In this document: positions 53,901 to 63,522 of the stretch, piece by piece
Layout: every line of letters starts with the position of its first letter
Numbering within the stretch: the stretch's first letter is position 1
Origin: Pseudomonas viridiflava
GTDB taxonomy: Bacteria > Pseudomonadota > Gammaproteobacteria > Pseudomonadales > Pseudomonadaceae
NCBI RefSeq assembly: GCF_900602065.1
Contig: NZ_UWFN01000328.1
Coordinates: 62,001 to 126,000, forward strand
DNA length: 64,000 nucleotides
Reading direction: 5' to 3'
Notes under the pieces: model-generated
Databases searched by the model: none
Told to the model about the DNA's origin: nothing
Seen by the model: only the letters and a program-made list of their open reading frames with translations
Translations under genes and position numbers: made by a program

Positions 53901-54987
53901 CCCAGGCTGTATCACGATTTTCCGGAGGCTCTTTCTGACCATTGACCAGAAACAGCGTAACCAAACGTTCTCCCTTCTCGTTTGGTGATCGCACCGTGCC
54001 CTGGATACGTACTTCCGGGCATGCAGCGTCCGGAACAACGGGGGAGATCACGCCATCGTTCAGTGCCAGCAGGAAGGCTCCACCAGAGGGTTTTCGCCGC
54101 CATACTTTGGCTTTGAGAACTTGCTCAATGGTCTTGATCACCCGGCCTTCGGTATCACGGAGCGCCTTCTTGACTACCTTTGCATGCACGGGATCATCAG
54201 AATTGAACCGCTCATAGCGGCCCCAGCTCGCCACGACCTCAAGACTTTCCGCATTGCTATCGATGCAGAAGGTGAACCCTAAACTAGAAGGTGCTAGCGA
54301 TTGGTTCGAAGCAGTGTCCACTTCTTCTTCGGCTTCGGAATCACCGCCACCCGATTTCGGGGGAGAGTCGACTTTGTTCGACTGGGCCTTCGGTTCCAAG
54401 TCAGTAGGCTCGTCCTCCTCATTCGTCTCAGGAGGGGCTACATCCTCACCACGCTCGGCGTTTTCCATCGGCGCAAGCTTGCCGACAAGATAACGATCGC
54501 GGACGCTCATATCGACAATGAGCTCTTCCGGTCCACCGGCCGGCCCCAAAAGATCGTCCATGATGGCGCACTGCAGTAATTCGCGAACGTAAGCCTCGTT
54601 CTCGATCAGAGGTATCTCGGCAAGGGTGATGCCGAGGGCACGCGGAATAGCCTCAGCGAACTCGGTCCAAGGAGCTCGCACGACGCAACCAGTGATCGGA
54701 GGTAACAAACCAGTGCTGCCGACCCCGACTGCAGACTCGATAGTTTTGGCCTTGTCGAAGTATAACGAGGTGCCAACCGCATCGACTCGGATGCGCAGTA
54801 CACGACCGATACGCACGATGCCACCAGCAGGGTTCAGAACCAGCACCCAAGCTCCCTCATGCAACGCGAGATGGCGTCCCTTCAGATAGACTCCCTTGTC
54901 GGCCAGGCGAGCATCATGCGCCAAACCACGATCAACGACGATCCAAGCCTCATAGCTACTCTCGTCCTTTCGCTCTTCCATGCTCAC
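50953..54987 (-). CDS. drmA: DISARM helicase DrmA
   Basis: A 1344-residue SF2 helicase of the DISARM core. Walker A LLWFPTGGGKTEAYLG is near residue 630, the DEAD-box variant LIIQDEFHLISGPLG near 880, STATVRKAQQQ near 925, and the C-terminal RecA motifs ATNMLSVGVDVNRLGIMAVN with QATSRVGRQFPG near 1115-1145. An acidic low-complexity linker lies at about 180-240. All motifs are intact. It is 94 bp downstream of drmMI and coupled to drmB. Confidence 0.94.
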   Translation of the reverse strand: MSMEERKDESSYEAWIVVDRGLAHDARLADKGVYLKGRHLALHEGAWVLVLNPAGGIVRIGRVLRIRVDAVGTSLYFDKAKTIESAVGVGSTGLLPPITGCVVRAPWTEFAEAIPRALGITLAEIPLIENEAYVRELLQCAIMDDLLGPAGGPEELIVDMSVRDRYLVGKLAPMENAERGEDVAPPETNEEDEPTDLEPKAQSNKVDSPPKSGGGDSEAEEEVDTASNQSLAPSSLGFTFCIDSNAESLEVVASWGRYERFNSDDPVHAKVVKKALRDTEGRVIKTIEQVLKAKVWRRKPSGGAFLLALNDGVISPVVPDAACPEVRIQGTVRSPNEKGERLVTLFLVNGQKEPPENRDTAWVFQPEILVRANEVGSVKDIFRRRPALEANVGAADDDDLRERLALEMIYRDRVEFAVGHGVAVHALSGADVARAVELRTVVMPQYEVPVTETPGLDSQDRPAMRRLVDEELLDMKHLAELETRELVAALGILTEDYAAWIKDQRARIDTDAIGYAQQADEALGQCELILIRLREGVSLLATDDKALAAFRFANRAMAIQRVHSAFALQRRRGRTVKLEEFDISKNRSWRPFQLAFLLLSLPGLADPKHTDRTQPLQAYADLLWFPTGGGKTEAYLGVAAFTMAIRRLQGNMGGYDASRGLAVIMRYTLRLLTLQQFQRATALICAMEHIRREALAAGDNSLGNSAFTIGLWVGNKVTPGTTEDSHKFIEAIRTPGRNPTGMASPAQLTGCPWCGTEIDPSRDIEVDKIVGRTTIYCGDKLSVCDFSRGRSSKLAHPGLPVMVVDEEMYRRPPSMMIATVDKFAMMAWRGQVRNLFGRVSKECSRHGLLWPGSECNTGHRAVAGRAAASVRAIAPVRPPDLIIQDEFHLISGPLGTMVGLYESTVDELCTWQLGDDSIRPKVIASTATVRKAQQQVNNVFMRQVSVFPPHGLDVEDNFFSVQRPIEQKPGRRYLGICSPGSSRPAMLIRVYTAALTAAQALFDRFGKAADPFMTMVGYFNSLRELGGMKRLAEDDVQTRAYRVQMSMVQRPGLAQRSVMNIRELTSRVSNQDIPKYLDQLEVMFKSEWDPIKGKFVTRWEEGDSRAIDIVLATNMLSVGVDVNRLGIMAVNGQPKGTAEYIQATSRVGRQFPGLVCTVLTWARPRDLSHYETFEHYHATFYKHVEAQSVTPFSPRAMDRGLTGAMLSLIRAKSDEFAPNDGAQSLKQPNQAEMLDAMKVLETRADNIAEAPAKKLAGDMLKQRADQWVNEVMQGNRILAYEKRGPDKDRTVALIKAPGAQTWDNWTVPMSMREVEPGVRLVMNSAKIKDDIQWKPRPAAADKDE

Positions 54988-55081
54988 GCCTCAAGTTCTA
55001 CTTCATCAATCTTCGATTCATCTCCGACACTCACGTCCGAAGCTCTACAACGACATAGTTCGACAGCGTAGCGTTGCTCCG

Positions 55082-58000
55082 TCAATTTTCATCTCCCGAA
55101 CACCGATAACGCATACCACGTCGCTCACCTTGCCGCTCGACCAGACCGCGTGAAATCAGGTCATTAATCGCTGCATTCCATTGACCATCTGAAATACTGG
55201 CTGCCGTGATGATTTCGAGCTTGGCCAGCCAAGTTAATTGCCCACGCAAACACTTAAGTATGGCCTCAGTAGCACACTCTTTATCAATTTCTGAACGCAC
55301 TGTAGTGACGGAGTCACCGAAATCTAAACCCCGTTGAGCGGTCGGCTCATTTCGGATACGGATAGCACGTGGGGCGCGGGGCGCAGTGGTACTCTCACGC
55401 AGGGCTATTTCCTCTTCGTAGCATTGCCGGTTTAGCTCTGAGAGGCGGCTTAGTATCTCAATGCGCGCTGCCTCGGAGACGGTGAAGCGCGTGCGGTCGT
55501 TTACGGGGAGGTAAGCGACCGCATGAAATCCATGCTCAAGATTTAAATCTTCCCAGCCGTAAGCTCGCGCAACAGCGAAATCAATATGCTGATGAAGGTC
55601 CCGCAATGCTGAGATTTTTGGATCTTGCTCAAGGGGATCATGGTACCGGTTGTACAGCTTAGTGAGACCACCCGAAATTTCCTTGCATAACTGGCGGCGC
55701 TTCACGTGAAGCGCGACCCCAAACTCTTGCAAAATCCTTACGTGCTCACCGGTTAGATTCGGGAATACAAATGTTTCAAGCAAGTCAGTCTGAGAATAAC
55801 GCAACCCCACAACGCCGACCCCTCGCGTAGATCGGTAATTCCACGCCCACGCGTGATGAAACACTGAGTCTAATATTGCCTGCCAACTTAGATCTGGAGC
55901 TGCGACCACAACAACCTGATCTGACGCAATAAACCCTTCTTCCAACTGCGAGAAGGTCAAGAACTTTGATAACCGAGCAGTGCCTAATGGAATTGCTGTT
56001 TTTTGGCCTTGTAACCAGCCGTCCGGGTGACGCTCAAACAGATCACCCCGCCCCACTGCATGGTAAAGCGCAGGCCTTTTATCTGCGTATTGCCACCACC
56101 GCTCAGGCAGAGGCTTTCTAAGTGAAAAGTCCCCTTGTTCATTAACACGCTGGCGCTCGGGCTTAACTTTTTCAAGTATCCACTCGTAAGGGAGAGAATA
56201 AGTTTTCGCACGTTCTTCAGGCCAATCCCAAAAATTTATAACCCATCGACTGGGCTGCTGCTCAGTGTCGGAGTTCAGATCATCGCCGTTCAAGTAAGGA
56301 AAAATGACCTTTGAGTTGTTCTGGTCAGCTTCAAGCATGTGCAGCGCATCGCTACTTTTTAGAACAAACCCCATGCCCAGGACATAAGATCCAACAAATG
56401 CCTTGCCTTCGTTTATTTTCAGACGTTTCGGACTCCATTCCTCCCTGCCCGAGAGAAATGCCGAAATGTAGGTGGCCGGTTTACCAAGCAAAGTACGAGA
56501 TCCGAGCCATCCCCCCTTAATTACATGCACGCGACTGGTCACTACCGCTGCTGCACCAGGCCAGGGTTCGTTAGGCCATGCGGCGTGAATTGTCGCTCCA
56601 CTTTGGACAAGAGCCTCTAGCCCAATTTTCCGAGTATCACCCTCCGCAATAGTGTTAACGGCCAGCAATCCAAAGGAGCCCCCCTTCCTAAGGATGGCGT
56701 ATGCCCGAAGGAAGAAATAGGCGACCAAATCTGCAGATCCGATTCTTCCCCCTGCAATCAACTGAACGAGCCAGTCTCTATAGAGTGCTCCAAAAACACC
56801 TGAAATACGCTTTCCGCCTAAAAAAGGAGGATTTCCTACAATTGCATTGAATCCACCATCCGCACTACGAAATACTTCTGGAAACTCTAGAGGCCAATGA
56901 AAGGGGGCGCGTATGGTACCTGCTGGCAAGTCAACAGAAAGAGATTGAGCCGCACGATCGACGAGCGCCTCAACAGGGGCTATATCACCATTAATGGCCT
57001 GAGCTGCCTGAATCGCCAGAGATGAAAGCTTATTCTCTTGGGCAGCTCCGCTGATGTTATTTGCAAAAATCTCTCCAATAAAAGCATCAGCGATTCGCTC
57101 AGGCACCTCAAGTTGGCGGCGGGCATCCGTATCCAGCTGTGCCATTGCTTCGACATTATGAATATCGCGTATCGGTATCTCGCGTAGTTGTAGTCTCCTC
57201 TCTATGGCTTCGTGTACCGCCTGCTCAATGTTCTTACCGAACAGGCGCTGCTGTCCCTTGCCATTGGGAATCATGCTCAGTTCGGTTAGTTGATCCAACT
57301 GGTGGATACCCAGCAGACTATCGCCACATTTGAGGTTATGGTCGAGGAAACCAAAAGGCCGGTCTTTGGCCAGTGTCACCAACCAGATAGAGAGTTTGGC
57401 TAGTTCCACCGCCAAGGGGTTCAGATCTACGCCGTAAAGGCAACGCTCGGCGACCAGGCGACGAGCGATTACCAACCTATCTTCGGGATTTGCAGGTATG
57501 CCTTCTAGAGCAGCAAGGTCATCCACGGCCACACCTTCGCTGGTGATATGCCGGCCGGCGCCCTCCTCCTCAAACCAGGCTTCGACGATCCGCTCGGCGA
57601 GCCAGCGGCAGACCTGTACCAAAAATGCCCCCGACCCCATGGCCGGATCGCAGATTTTAAGATCCAGTAGTTCCGTCGCCGACTTCAGACTCCATTGCTC
57701 GCGCGGCATACCTTCGGCGGGGCCTATATACGCGACCGGCTCAAGAGTGGTCTCGACGATGCATTCGGTCAGGGACTTGGGCGTGTAGTGAGTCCCGGTC
57801 TCGCGGCGGTCACTACCCGTGGTGACAATGAAGGCACCTTCTGGGTAGATCAGCGGATAGCCCCAAGGATCGGTGCGCAGCAGATTAAGGAACGGCAAAG
57901 CACGATCACGCAGCTCTTCGTCTCCAGCGCAGGCTGTGAGCAGGCGGTTGGCCTGGGCGGCATCAACCTGGTGCTCAAGATCCTTACGGATTGCCCCTGC

Positions 58001-59440
58001 GCCCCGCTTGATCGCATCGGCACCGGAAAGCGCATTGGTCAACGCCCCGTCACCCCGAAGGTGCAGCGCTTCGAGTTCCTCCAACCCATAGAGGGTCTTC
58101 TTCGCACCCTTTCCACCCTTTAGTTCGATAGTTATCCGCTCTGTGCGAGAGACGGTGCGCTCCAGTAGGCCTTCGTAGACGTAACCGATCTGCTCGACGT
58201 CCAACGCACGGTAAGACAGGGTGCGGCCTTCGTACTGCTGGATCGCCTCCAGCAAGAGCAGCACGGTACGGTTGTCGATAGGCAGCGGTCGAGCATCATT
58301 GAGTTTCCATTTGGAACCTTTGGCCCTACCTTCGAGGAATGGGAAACGATCGGGATCGAACAGCGAGCCACCTAAGGCTGGCAGACGCAGAGTTTCATGC
58401 TCAATGCCGCCGTATACCGCACGGAAGGTCGCCAGCAACCGTGACCAGGCATCATTGCGCCGCTCCAGGACCTCCTCGGTTTCCTGGCGCAGTTGCATAC
58501 GCAGAGTGGAGATAGCGTAGTTGCTCTCGTACGCCTCCTCCCCCATCAGCAAGAGTCCACGCTCCTCTGCCGAGAGGATGAACACCAGACGCATCATGAT
58601 GGTCAAGCCTGCTTCGTAGAGCTCGGTCGGTTCGACACCTTTCAGCAGTGCCCGCGAGCGCTCGCGGTCTTCTTTGTCCAGCGCCTGGATCAGCACCTCG
58701 ACTGCTCGACGGACCTGCTCCCCCAGGGCATCGGTGACTTCTTCCTGGTGCTGAAGGGAGTCATCCAACATTGAGGGCAAGGTCTCATCGTCCGGACCGA
58801 AAAAGCGTCTGATACCCAGCAAAGTTAGGAAGGCCTGCAGCGTTAGCCGCTCCTGCCCCCAGAGGCGTGCATACCAACTGGCGAAAGTCGATACCGCTCC
58901 AACGGGAGCATCGACCAGCATCCAGCGCTCGCCATCGGTGACTAGGCCGAGGCGGCAGCCGCTGGCCCGGCAGAGCCGCTCCATGCGCTCAGCTGGGCTG
59001 GCGATCCAGCCATCGATTTTCAGGGCAGTTTGAAGATCCGTTCCTGCTGGGTATATCTGGACTAGCAGCTGACTTTTATCCCCCGAGACCAGCGCATAGT
59101 CAGGCACCAAGGTGACACCATGCTCAGGCAGAGTTACACGTAGTTCCGCAGGTATACGCTCACCACGAAGGAGATACTCACCGCTATCGGACTCGTCGTA
59201 CTCCAGGCCACGGGCGAGCACTTCGTGAATCCAAGCTCGGTGCAGTTCGGCGAACCTAGGATCATCGTTGTCACGAGCCTCGCACCATTCGTCATAGGCC
59301 TGACACAGATATTGGCGAATACGCGGCTCGGCTGCCGGCAGACCGGTAGAGAAGACACGCTTCAGTACGGGCGTGGCGAGAAAAGGACCAGAGACCTCGA
59401 TCAGCGACAACCATTCATCGTGGATATCGAGGGGTTTCAT
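55082..59440 (-). CDS. drmMI: DISARM class 1 adenine methyltransferase DrmMI
   Basis: A 1452-residue N6-adenine DNA methyltransferase with large flanking regions, resembling type IIG/Eco57I-like enzymes in the methylase part. Motif I is DPAMGSGAFL (~603) and motif IV NPPFLGG (~873). The N-terminal ~400 residues and the C-terminal ~300 (with a winged-helix-like end) are probably for DNA binding and complex formation. No PD-(D/E)XK nuclease motif stands out. It methylates host DNA so that DISARM spares it. Its ATG overlaps the drmD stop by 4 nt. This gene and drmD together define class 1. Confidence 0.92.
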   Translation of the reverse strand: MKPLDIHDEWLSLIEVSGPFLATPVLKRVFSTGLPAAEPRIRQYLCQAYDEWCEARDNDDPRFAELHRAWIHEVLARGLEYDESDSGEYLLRGERIPAELRVTLPEHGVTLVPDYALVSGDKSQLLVQIYPAGTDLQTALKIDGWIASPAERMERLCRASGCRLGLVTDGERWMLVDAPVGAVSTFASWYARLWGQERLTLQAFLTLLGIRRFFGPDDETLPSMLDDSLQHQEEVTDALGEQVRRAVEVLIQALDKEDRERSRALLKGVEPTELYEAGLTIMMRLVFILSAEERGLLLMGEEAYESNYAISTLRMQLRQETEEVLERRNDAWSRLLATFRAVYGGIEHETLRLPALGGSLFDPDRFPFLEGRAKGSKWKLNDARPLPIDNRTVLLLLEAIQQYEGRTLSYRALDVEQIGYVYEGLLERTVSRTERITIELKGGKGAKKTLYGLEELEALHLRGDGALTNALSGADAIKRGAGAIRKDLEHQVDAAQANRLLTACAGDEELRDRALPFLNLLRTDPWGYPLIYPEGAFIVTTGSDRRETGTHYTPKSLTECIVETTLEPVAYIGPAEGMPREQWSLKSATELLDLKICDPAMGSGAFLVQVCRWLAERIVEAWFEEEGAGRHITSEGVAVDDLAALEGIPANPEDRLVIARRLVAERCLYGVDLNPLAVELAKLSIWLVTLAKDRPFGFLDHNLKCGDSLLGIHQLDQLTELSMIPNGKGQQRLFGKNIEQAVHEAIERRLQLREIPIRDIHNVEAMAQLDTDARRQLEVPERIADAFIGEIFANNISGAAQENKLSSLAIQAAQAINGDIAPVEALVDRAAQSLSVDLPAGTIRAPFHWPLEFPEVFRSADGGFNAIVGNPPFLGGKRISGVFGALYRDWLVQLIAGGRIGSADLVAYFFLRAYAILRKGGSFGLLAVNTIAEGDTRKIGLEALVQSGATIHAAWPNEPWPGAAAVVTSRVHVIKGGWLGSRTLLGKPATYISAFLSGREEWSPKRLKINEGKAFVGSYVLGMGFVLKSSDALHMLEADQNNSKVIFPYLNGDDLNSDTEQQPSRWVINFWDWPEERAKTYSLPYEWILEKVKPERQRVNEQGDFSLRKPLPERWWQYADKRPALYHAVGRGDLFERHPDGWLQGQKTAIPLGTARLSKFLTFSQLEEGFIASDQVVVVAAPDLSWQAILDSVFHHAWAWNYRSTRGVGVVGLRYSQTDLLETFVFPNLTGEHVRILQEFGVALHVKRRQLCKEISGGLTKLYNRYHDPLEQDPKISALRDLHQHIDFAVARAYGWEDLNLEHGFHAVAYLPVNDRTRFTVSEAARIEILSRLSELNRQCYEEEIALRESTTAPRAPRAIRIRNEPTAQRGLDFGDSVTTVRSEIDKECATEAILKCLRGQLTWLAKLEIITAASISDGQWNAAINDLISRGLVERQGERRGMRYRCSGDEN

Positions 59441-62400
59441 TGGCGGGCTCCCTGTACGAATGATGCGGGCACGATGAAAATGACGGCGACCGGGAAGGTG
59501 CGATCCTGTGGTTCTGCATAGCGTGCTTCGATGGCACTGGTTTCCTGCTCCCGCTCGCCTGGAATACGCGCAAGACGTGCCTGCAAGGCCGAATTGTCTC
59601 GGCGGACTTGGGTGCGCTCATCTTCACTGAACAAGGAAAACTGCTCAGGCAGCTCGTCCTTACCTAGCTCTTTGCGTATGGCGCTATCCAGTTCGTCAAG
59701 CACCGCACGAATATCTTCCGTTTCTTTATGCTTACGGGTTTCCAGAGTGCTGCCCAGATGCTCAAGGCGGTTGCGTGAGCGCGTCTTGAGGGTTTGCTGG
59801 ATGGCTTCTTCGGCAGCGGCGAAACGAGAGCGCAATGTGTCGAACGTCACAGCATCAAGTAGACACGGCTGCGCTTCGCCCAGCCAAGATTGCACCCGAG
59901 TGACGCCATCCTCGCGCTTGAAGCCTTGCTCGCGCAGATAGCCGCCAGATACAGTCAGCTCTTCATGCAGGCGATGATGGTTACCCCCCGTGATCACCAA
60001 GCGTGACACAACCACGACAGCCGGGACCTCGAGACGATCGTCAGGCAACACTCGCACCGTCACACGGTGCAACCGCTTGTTGTCCTCCTGAGCCCAGACC
60101 TCGGCGCGGAGCAAACGCAAGCACATCTGTACCAAGCGATGATTTAGATGGATGAGCACCAGATCATCTCGTCCCTTGGCGACTTCATGGTCGAAGGTCA
60201 CTGGGCGGGTCTTACCGGTAAAGGGATGTTCAAGCCCTTCGCGGCAACGCTCCCAAGCACCTCCCAGCGGTGGCAGTTCGAAGATGCTCCCCGGAGCGAT
60301 ACCTTCCACAGTCAAGGGCTTGAGAGCTGGCTTCTCGGCCAGCGCCAAGCCAGTCTCGACTGCTTTCAGGATGTGCTCGGGTGACAGATGAAAATCCTCC
60401 CGCGTCTCGACTAGGCGCTCATGCAGCTTGGCCACTCGATTGGTAAGGTCTTTTTCGGTACGGACGAAACGACGAGCCTGGGCGATCTTCGCGTCCGCCA
60501 GGCGGGTATCCAGATCGCGCAGAGATCCTTCGATAAGCCCGGACATCTGCGGTGCTATCACTGGGTTCACACTGCCCATATCGGCGCGCATGGAGTCAAG
60601 CTTGCGCAGCGCACGAAGGATGTCTTCCTTGTGACCACCGACAGCCCCTTCGTCCTCGCGAGCATCGACCGGGTGCCAGATCAACACCTCTTTTTCGCGT
60701 TGACCGTGACGGTCGATACGACCATTACGTTGCTCCATAACGTTGGGGTTGTACGGGATTTCCAGATGGATGAGGTAGTTGCAGTGATTCTGCAGGTCAA
60801 TACCTTCGGAAGCAGCATCGGTCGCCAGCAGAATTCGCACGGGGGAAATATCCGGAGCAGCCTGAAATGCAGCCTTCACTTGCTCTCGATCTTCATGATC
60901 CATGCCGCCGTGCAGGATCATCAGGCGATCCCCACCCAAATCATGAGTCGCCAAAATCTGGTGCAACCAGTCGAGCGTGGTGCGGTACTCGGTGAAGAAA
61001 ATCACGCGCTTGCCGTTCCAAACTCCATCGGTCTTGAGATACCGATTGATCCAGGCGAGCAGAGCTTTGGCCTTGGAGTCGGTCTGATTCATCGCTTGCT
61101 GAGCCCAATGCCTGAGTTCGTCGAGCAGGATGCGCTCTTCCGCGTTCAAGGAACGCGAGTGGCGCGTGGCTTCCTCGACGGCCTCTTGCTGCGCAACTTC
61201 GACATCCGCGTCGTTGGCGTAATCCTCTTCAGCACGCTGAATAGCCTTGAGCAAGATGCGCTCGGACAAGTCCGTCCGTGCCTTGCCGCTTCCGCCGTTC
61301 TCCAAAGTTGCGACATGTTTTTCAAGGGTCGACGCGAAGGCAGCTGGCGATGAGAACAAGCGCTTGCGCAGCAGCTGATTGACGAAGGAGGCTCCTGTCA
61401 CGCCGCCCGATTCTTCATCCACAGTCTCCCGGCTGGCACAGAACTCTTGCAGCTTGCGGTGGATCTCTCTTTCTTTGGTGGTGTAGCTGACAGGCAATGC
61501 TTCCAGCTTGCGCTGGGCGTAGATCAGTTGCCCATCTTTGTCGGTAATTTCACTCTTGAGGCGGCGAATCATCACCTGGGACAGCTGTTTCTCTTCCGGG
61601 ATGATGTTACGTGCGAAGCGCTGGTCATCAAGCAGTTCCAGCAACGAAGTGAAGGACTCGGTGTAGCCGTTGTGCGGCGTTGCGGTCAGAAACAGGTGGT
61701 GCTGAAAATGCGGGGCAATGGTGCGAATTAAACGAGTGCGCTGACTCTCGATGGCGTATTGCGCACTCGCTGCCGGCGCGACGTTGTGCGCCTCGTCGAC
61801 AACCAGCATGTCGAACTTGCGTGGGTAGCTGACATGTGCCGGCAAAATATCGCGGAACGCACGCAGACCATCCCCTGCTTTGGCCCAATCCATTGACGTG
61901 ATCAGGCGCGGGAACGAGGACCATGGATTGGCATGAATTCCGCGTTCACGTCGCATCTCCTTAATGTAAGTACCGTCGACGATGCGGAACTCTAAGCCGA
62001 ACTTTTCCATCATCTCCACGCGCCACTTCTCTTGCAGCGACGCGGGACAAACGATCAATACACTACGAATACGATGGCGCAACAGCATTTCCTGGATGAC
62101 CAGACCTGCTTCGATCGTCTTGCCGAGACCCACGTCATCGGCAATCAGCAAGTTGACGCGAGCCATGTCGATCGCGCGCACCAGAGGATCCAACTGGAAG
62201 TCCTGAAGGCTCACACCGCTACGAAACGGTGCCTGGAGAAAACCGCGATCGGCATTAGTAGCGGCTCCCCAGCGCACGGCATCGAGAAACGCTTCTAGCG
62301 TATTCGAATCGTCCTGCCCAGTGATTGCAGGCAAACCAGCACGTTCGATGACGTGCGCCCCCGGCTCGATTTCCCAGATGACCTGGAGCTCTTCGCCCAA

Positions 62401-62562
62401 AGCATCTTCATCAATGGAGGACAGAGTGATGGCGTTCTGTTGCACGATGCCCAATTTGGAAGCACTGACCTCCGCGACAACCCACTGCCGACGCCTGACC
62501 TCAACGAGCTGGCCTGGCTCCGGCAGACCGCAATGGCTGATGCTTTCTACAGGTTCGAGCAT
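59437..62562 (-). CDS. drmD: DISARM class 1 SNF2-like helicase DrmD
   Basis: A 1041-residue SNF2/RapA-type SF2 ATPase. Walker A DDVGLGKTIEAG is near residue 144, Walker B VVDEAHNVAPA near 256, TATPHNG follows, and the helicase C-terminal lobe has LLATDAASEGIDLQ and QRNGRIDRHGQ near 590-620. A glutamate/arginine-rich helical C-terminus follows. It is the first gene of the minus-strand operon drmD-drmMI-drmA-drmB-drmC; its ATG is followed directly by MLEPVESISHCGLPEPGQLV. All motifs look functional. Confidence 0.93.
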   Translation of the reverse strand: MLEPVESISHCGLPEPGQLVEVRRRQWVVAEVSASKLGIVQQNAITLSSIDEDALGEELQVIWEIEPGAHVIERAGLPAITGQDDSNTLEAFLDAVRWGAATNADRGFLQAPFRSGVSLQDFQLDPLVRAIDMARVNLLIADDVGLGKTIEAGLVIQEMLLRHRIRSVLIVCPASLQEKWRVEMMEKFGLEFRIVDGTYIKEMRRERGIHANPWSSFPRLITSMDWAKAGDGLRAFRDILPAHVSYPRKFDMLVVDEAHNVAPAASAQYAIESQRTRLIRTIAPHFQHHLFLTATPHNGYTESFTSLLELLDDQRFARNIIPEEKQLSQVMIRRLKSEITDKDGQLIYAQRKLEALPVSYTTKEREIHRKLQEFCASRETVDEESGGVTGASFVNQLLRKRLFSSPAAFASTLEKHVATLENGGSGKARTDLSERILLKAIQRAEEDYANDADVEVAQQEAVEEATRHSRSLNAEERILLDELRHWAQQAMNQTDSKAKALLAWINRYLKTDGVWNGKRVIFFTEYRTTLDWLHQILATHDLGGDRLMILHGGMDHEDREQVKAAFQAAPDISPVRILLATDAASEGIDLQNHCNYLIHLEIPYNPNVMEQRNGRIDRHGQREKEVLIWHPVDAREDEGAVGGHKEDILRALRKLDSMRADMGSVNPVIAPQMSGLIEGSLRDLDTRLADAKIAQARRFVRTEKDLTNRVAKLHERLVETREDFHLSPEHILKAVETGLALAEKPALKPLTVEGIAPGSIFELPPLGGAWERCREGLEHPFTGKTRPVTFDHEVAKGRDDLVLIHLNHRLVQMCLRLLRAEVWAQEDNKRLHRVTVRVLPDDRLEVPAVVVVSRLVITGGNHHRLHEELTVSGGYLREQGFKREDGVTRVQSWLGEAQPCLLDAVTFDTLRSRFAAAEEAIQQTLKTRSRNRLEHLGSTLETRKHKETEDIRAVLDELDSAIRKELGKDELPEQFSLFSEDERTQVRRDNSALQARLARIPGEREQETSAIEARYAEPQDRTFPVAVIFIVPASFVQGARQ

Positions 62563-62788
62563 TCTAACTCCTCATACAGCGCTGCTGATTCAGCATCGCC
62601 GCGGAAAATCGCAAAACTCAGCTCAGATGAGCAACAAAGTCATCACGTTGGACATGATCAATTTTTAATGGAACACATTTTTTCAGGCTGAAGAATCGGC
62701 CTCACCCCGAGGAATGCAGCCCTCTGCAGGGCCCACCAATAGTGGCATTATGGATGATTTGTGATGAGGACTGTAAAGGAAGGGGCCA
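62563..62788. other. Divergent promoter region of DISARM and the kinase-FAD unit
   Basis: No gene is seen in these 226 bp. The start of drmD on one side and the plus-strand genes on the other mean that promoters in both directions should lie here. I cannot point to convincing -35/-10 pairs. Confidence 0.4.
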
Positions 62789-62878
62789 TGCTTTATTATT
62801 CTGCTGCAAGCGTGGACTGTTCAGCCTGTCTCAATGCATGGCTCCGCACGCGACAAGTCATACCTGAAATGCGTTGAG
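62789..62878 (+). CDS. Possible 29-residue leader peptide
   Basis: A short frame MLYYSAASVDCSACLNAWLR and nine more residues, ending at TGA 62876-62878. It has a very strong ribosome site (AAGGAAGGGG) 2-10 nt upstream, better than that of many genes here. It contains a CSAC pair. It ends 31 nt before the kinase gene and could be a leader peptide or a chance frame. Confidence 0.25.
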
Positions 62879-62909
62879 AGAAAAAACTGAAATTCACTAA
62901 GGATTATTG

Positions 62910-63518
62910 ATGATCACCTTAGCCCCCAAAGCGACGCCCCAGCACCTTTCGGGGCGCAGGATTGAAATCCTCGGAGTATTTGGCTCCGGAAAGACAACGC
63001 TTGCTAGACGGCTCATCACTGACGTCCAACTGCTACTGGCCGAACAACATGAACAAAACCCATTTTGGGGCACTGAGCGTCCGAACCAAATTCTGGGTTA
63101 TCTTGCTTACGATCTTTCTTTTTTGATGCAGCATGCACATTTGGTAGCAAGTGCAACTGCTGAAGAAATCTATTTTTGTGATTGGTCTTTTAAGTCCGAT
63201 CGGATTTGGGCGTCAATGCGGCTGGATAGTGATTTTTCCGCATACGACGCCGTATATCAAATCATTCAACAACGGCTTCCTTCACCTCTCGGATATCTTT
63301 ATCTCAAACAACCAGCTGAAGTAATCGTACAGCGTCTTGGAGTACGCGGGAGGATTCCAGAGCAAAGCTTCATCGATTATGTACAAGCGGCTGTAGAAGA
63401 AATGGAAAAATTTATCTGCACTATGCCAACCGCTCAAGTACTAGAGGTCGCAGATGATACCCCGCTTAATGAGATTTTGGCCTGGCTCGAAAAATCCAGC
63501 GAAAACAAGGAGGTATGA
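62910..63518 (+). CDS. Deoxynucleoside/thymidylate-kinase-like P-loop protein
   Basis: A 202-residue P-loop kinase. Walker A GVFGSGKTT is near residue 23-31; YFCDWSFKSDRIWASM resembles the DRS/ERS substrate motif region of deoxynucleoside kinases; LGYLYLKQPAEVIVQRLGVR is the usual strand and lid (LIYLxxxPExxxxRI-RGR) of that family. ATG 62910 follows AAGGA; a TTG precedes it. It ends 4 nt before the FAD-binding protein gene, so both are one unit. It might phosphorylate a nucleoside or act as a nucleotide sensor, but its location in a defence island makes housekeeping salvage less likely. Confidence 0.75.
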   Translation: MITLAPKATPQHLSGRRIEILGVFGSGKTTLARRLITDVQLLLAEQHEQNPFWGTERPNQILGYLAYDLSFLMQHAHLVASATAEEIYFCDWSFKSDRIWASMRLDSDFSAYDAVYQIIQQRLPSPLGYLYLKQPAEVIVQRLGVRGRIPEQSFIDYVQAAVEEMEKFICTMPTAQVLEVADDTPLNEILAWLEKSSENKEV

Positions 63519-63522
63519 CGCG

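Noticed and set aside
46828..62562. Class 2 DISARM
   Set aside because: drmE is missing and both drmD (SNF2 helicase) and the adenine methyltransferase drmMI are present, which define class 1.
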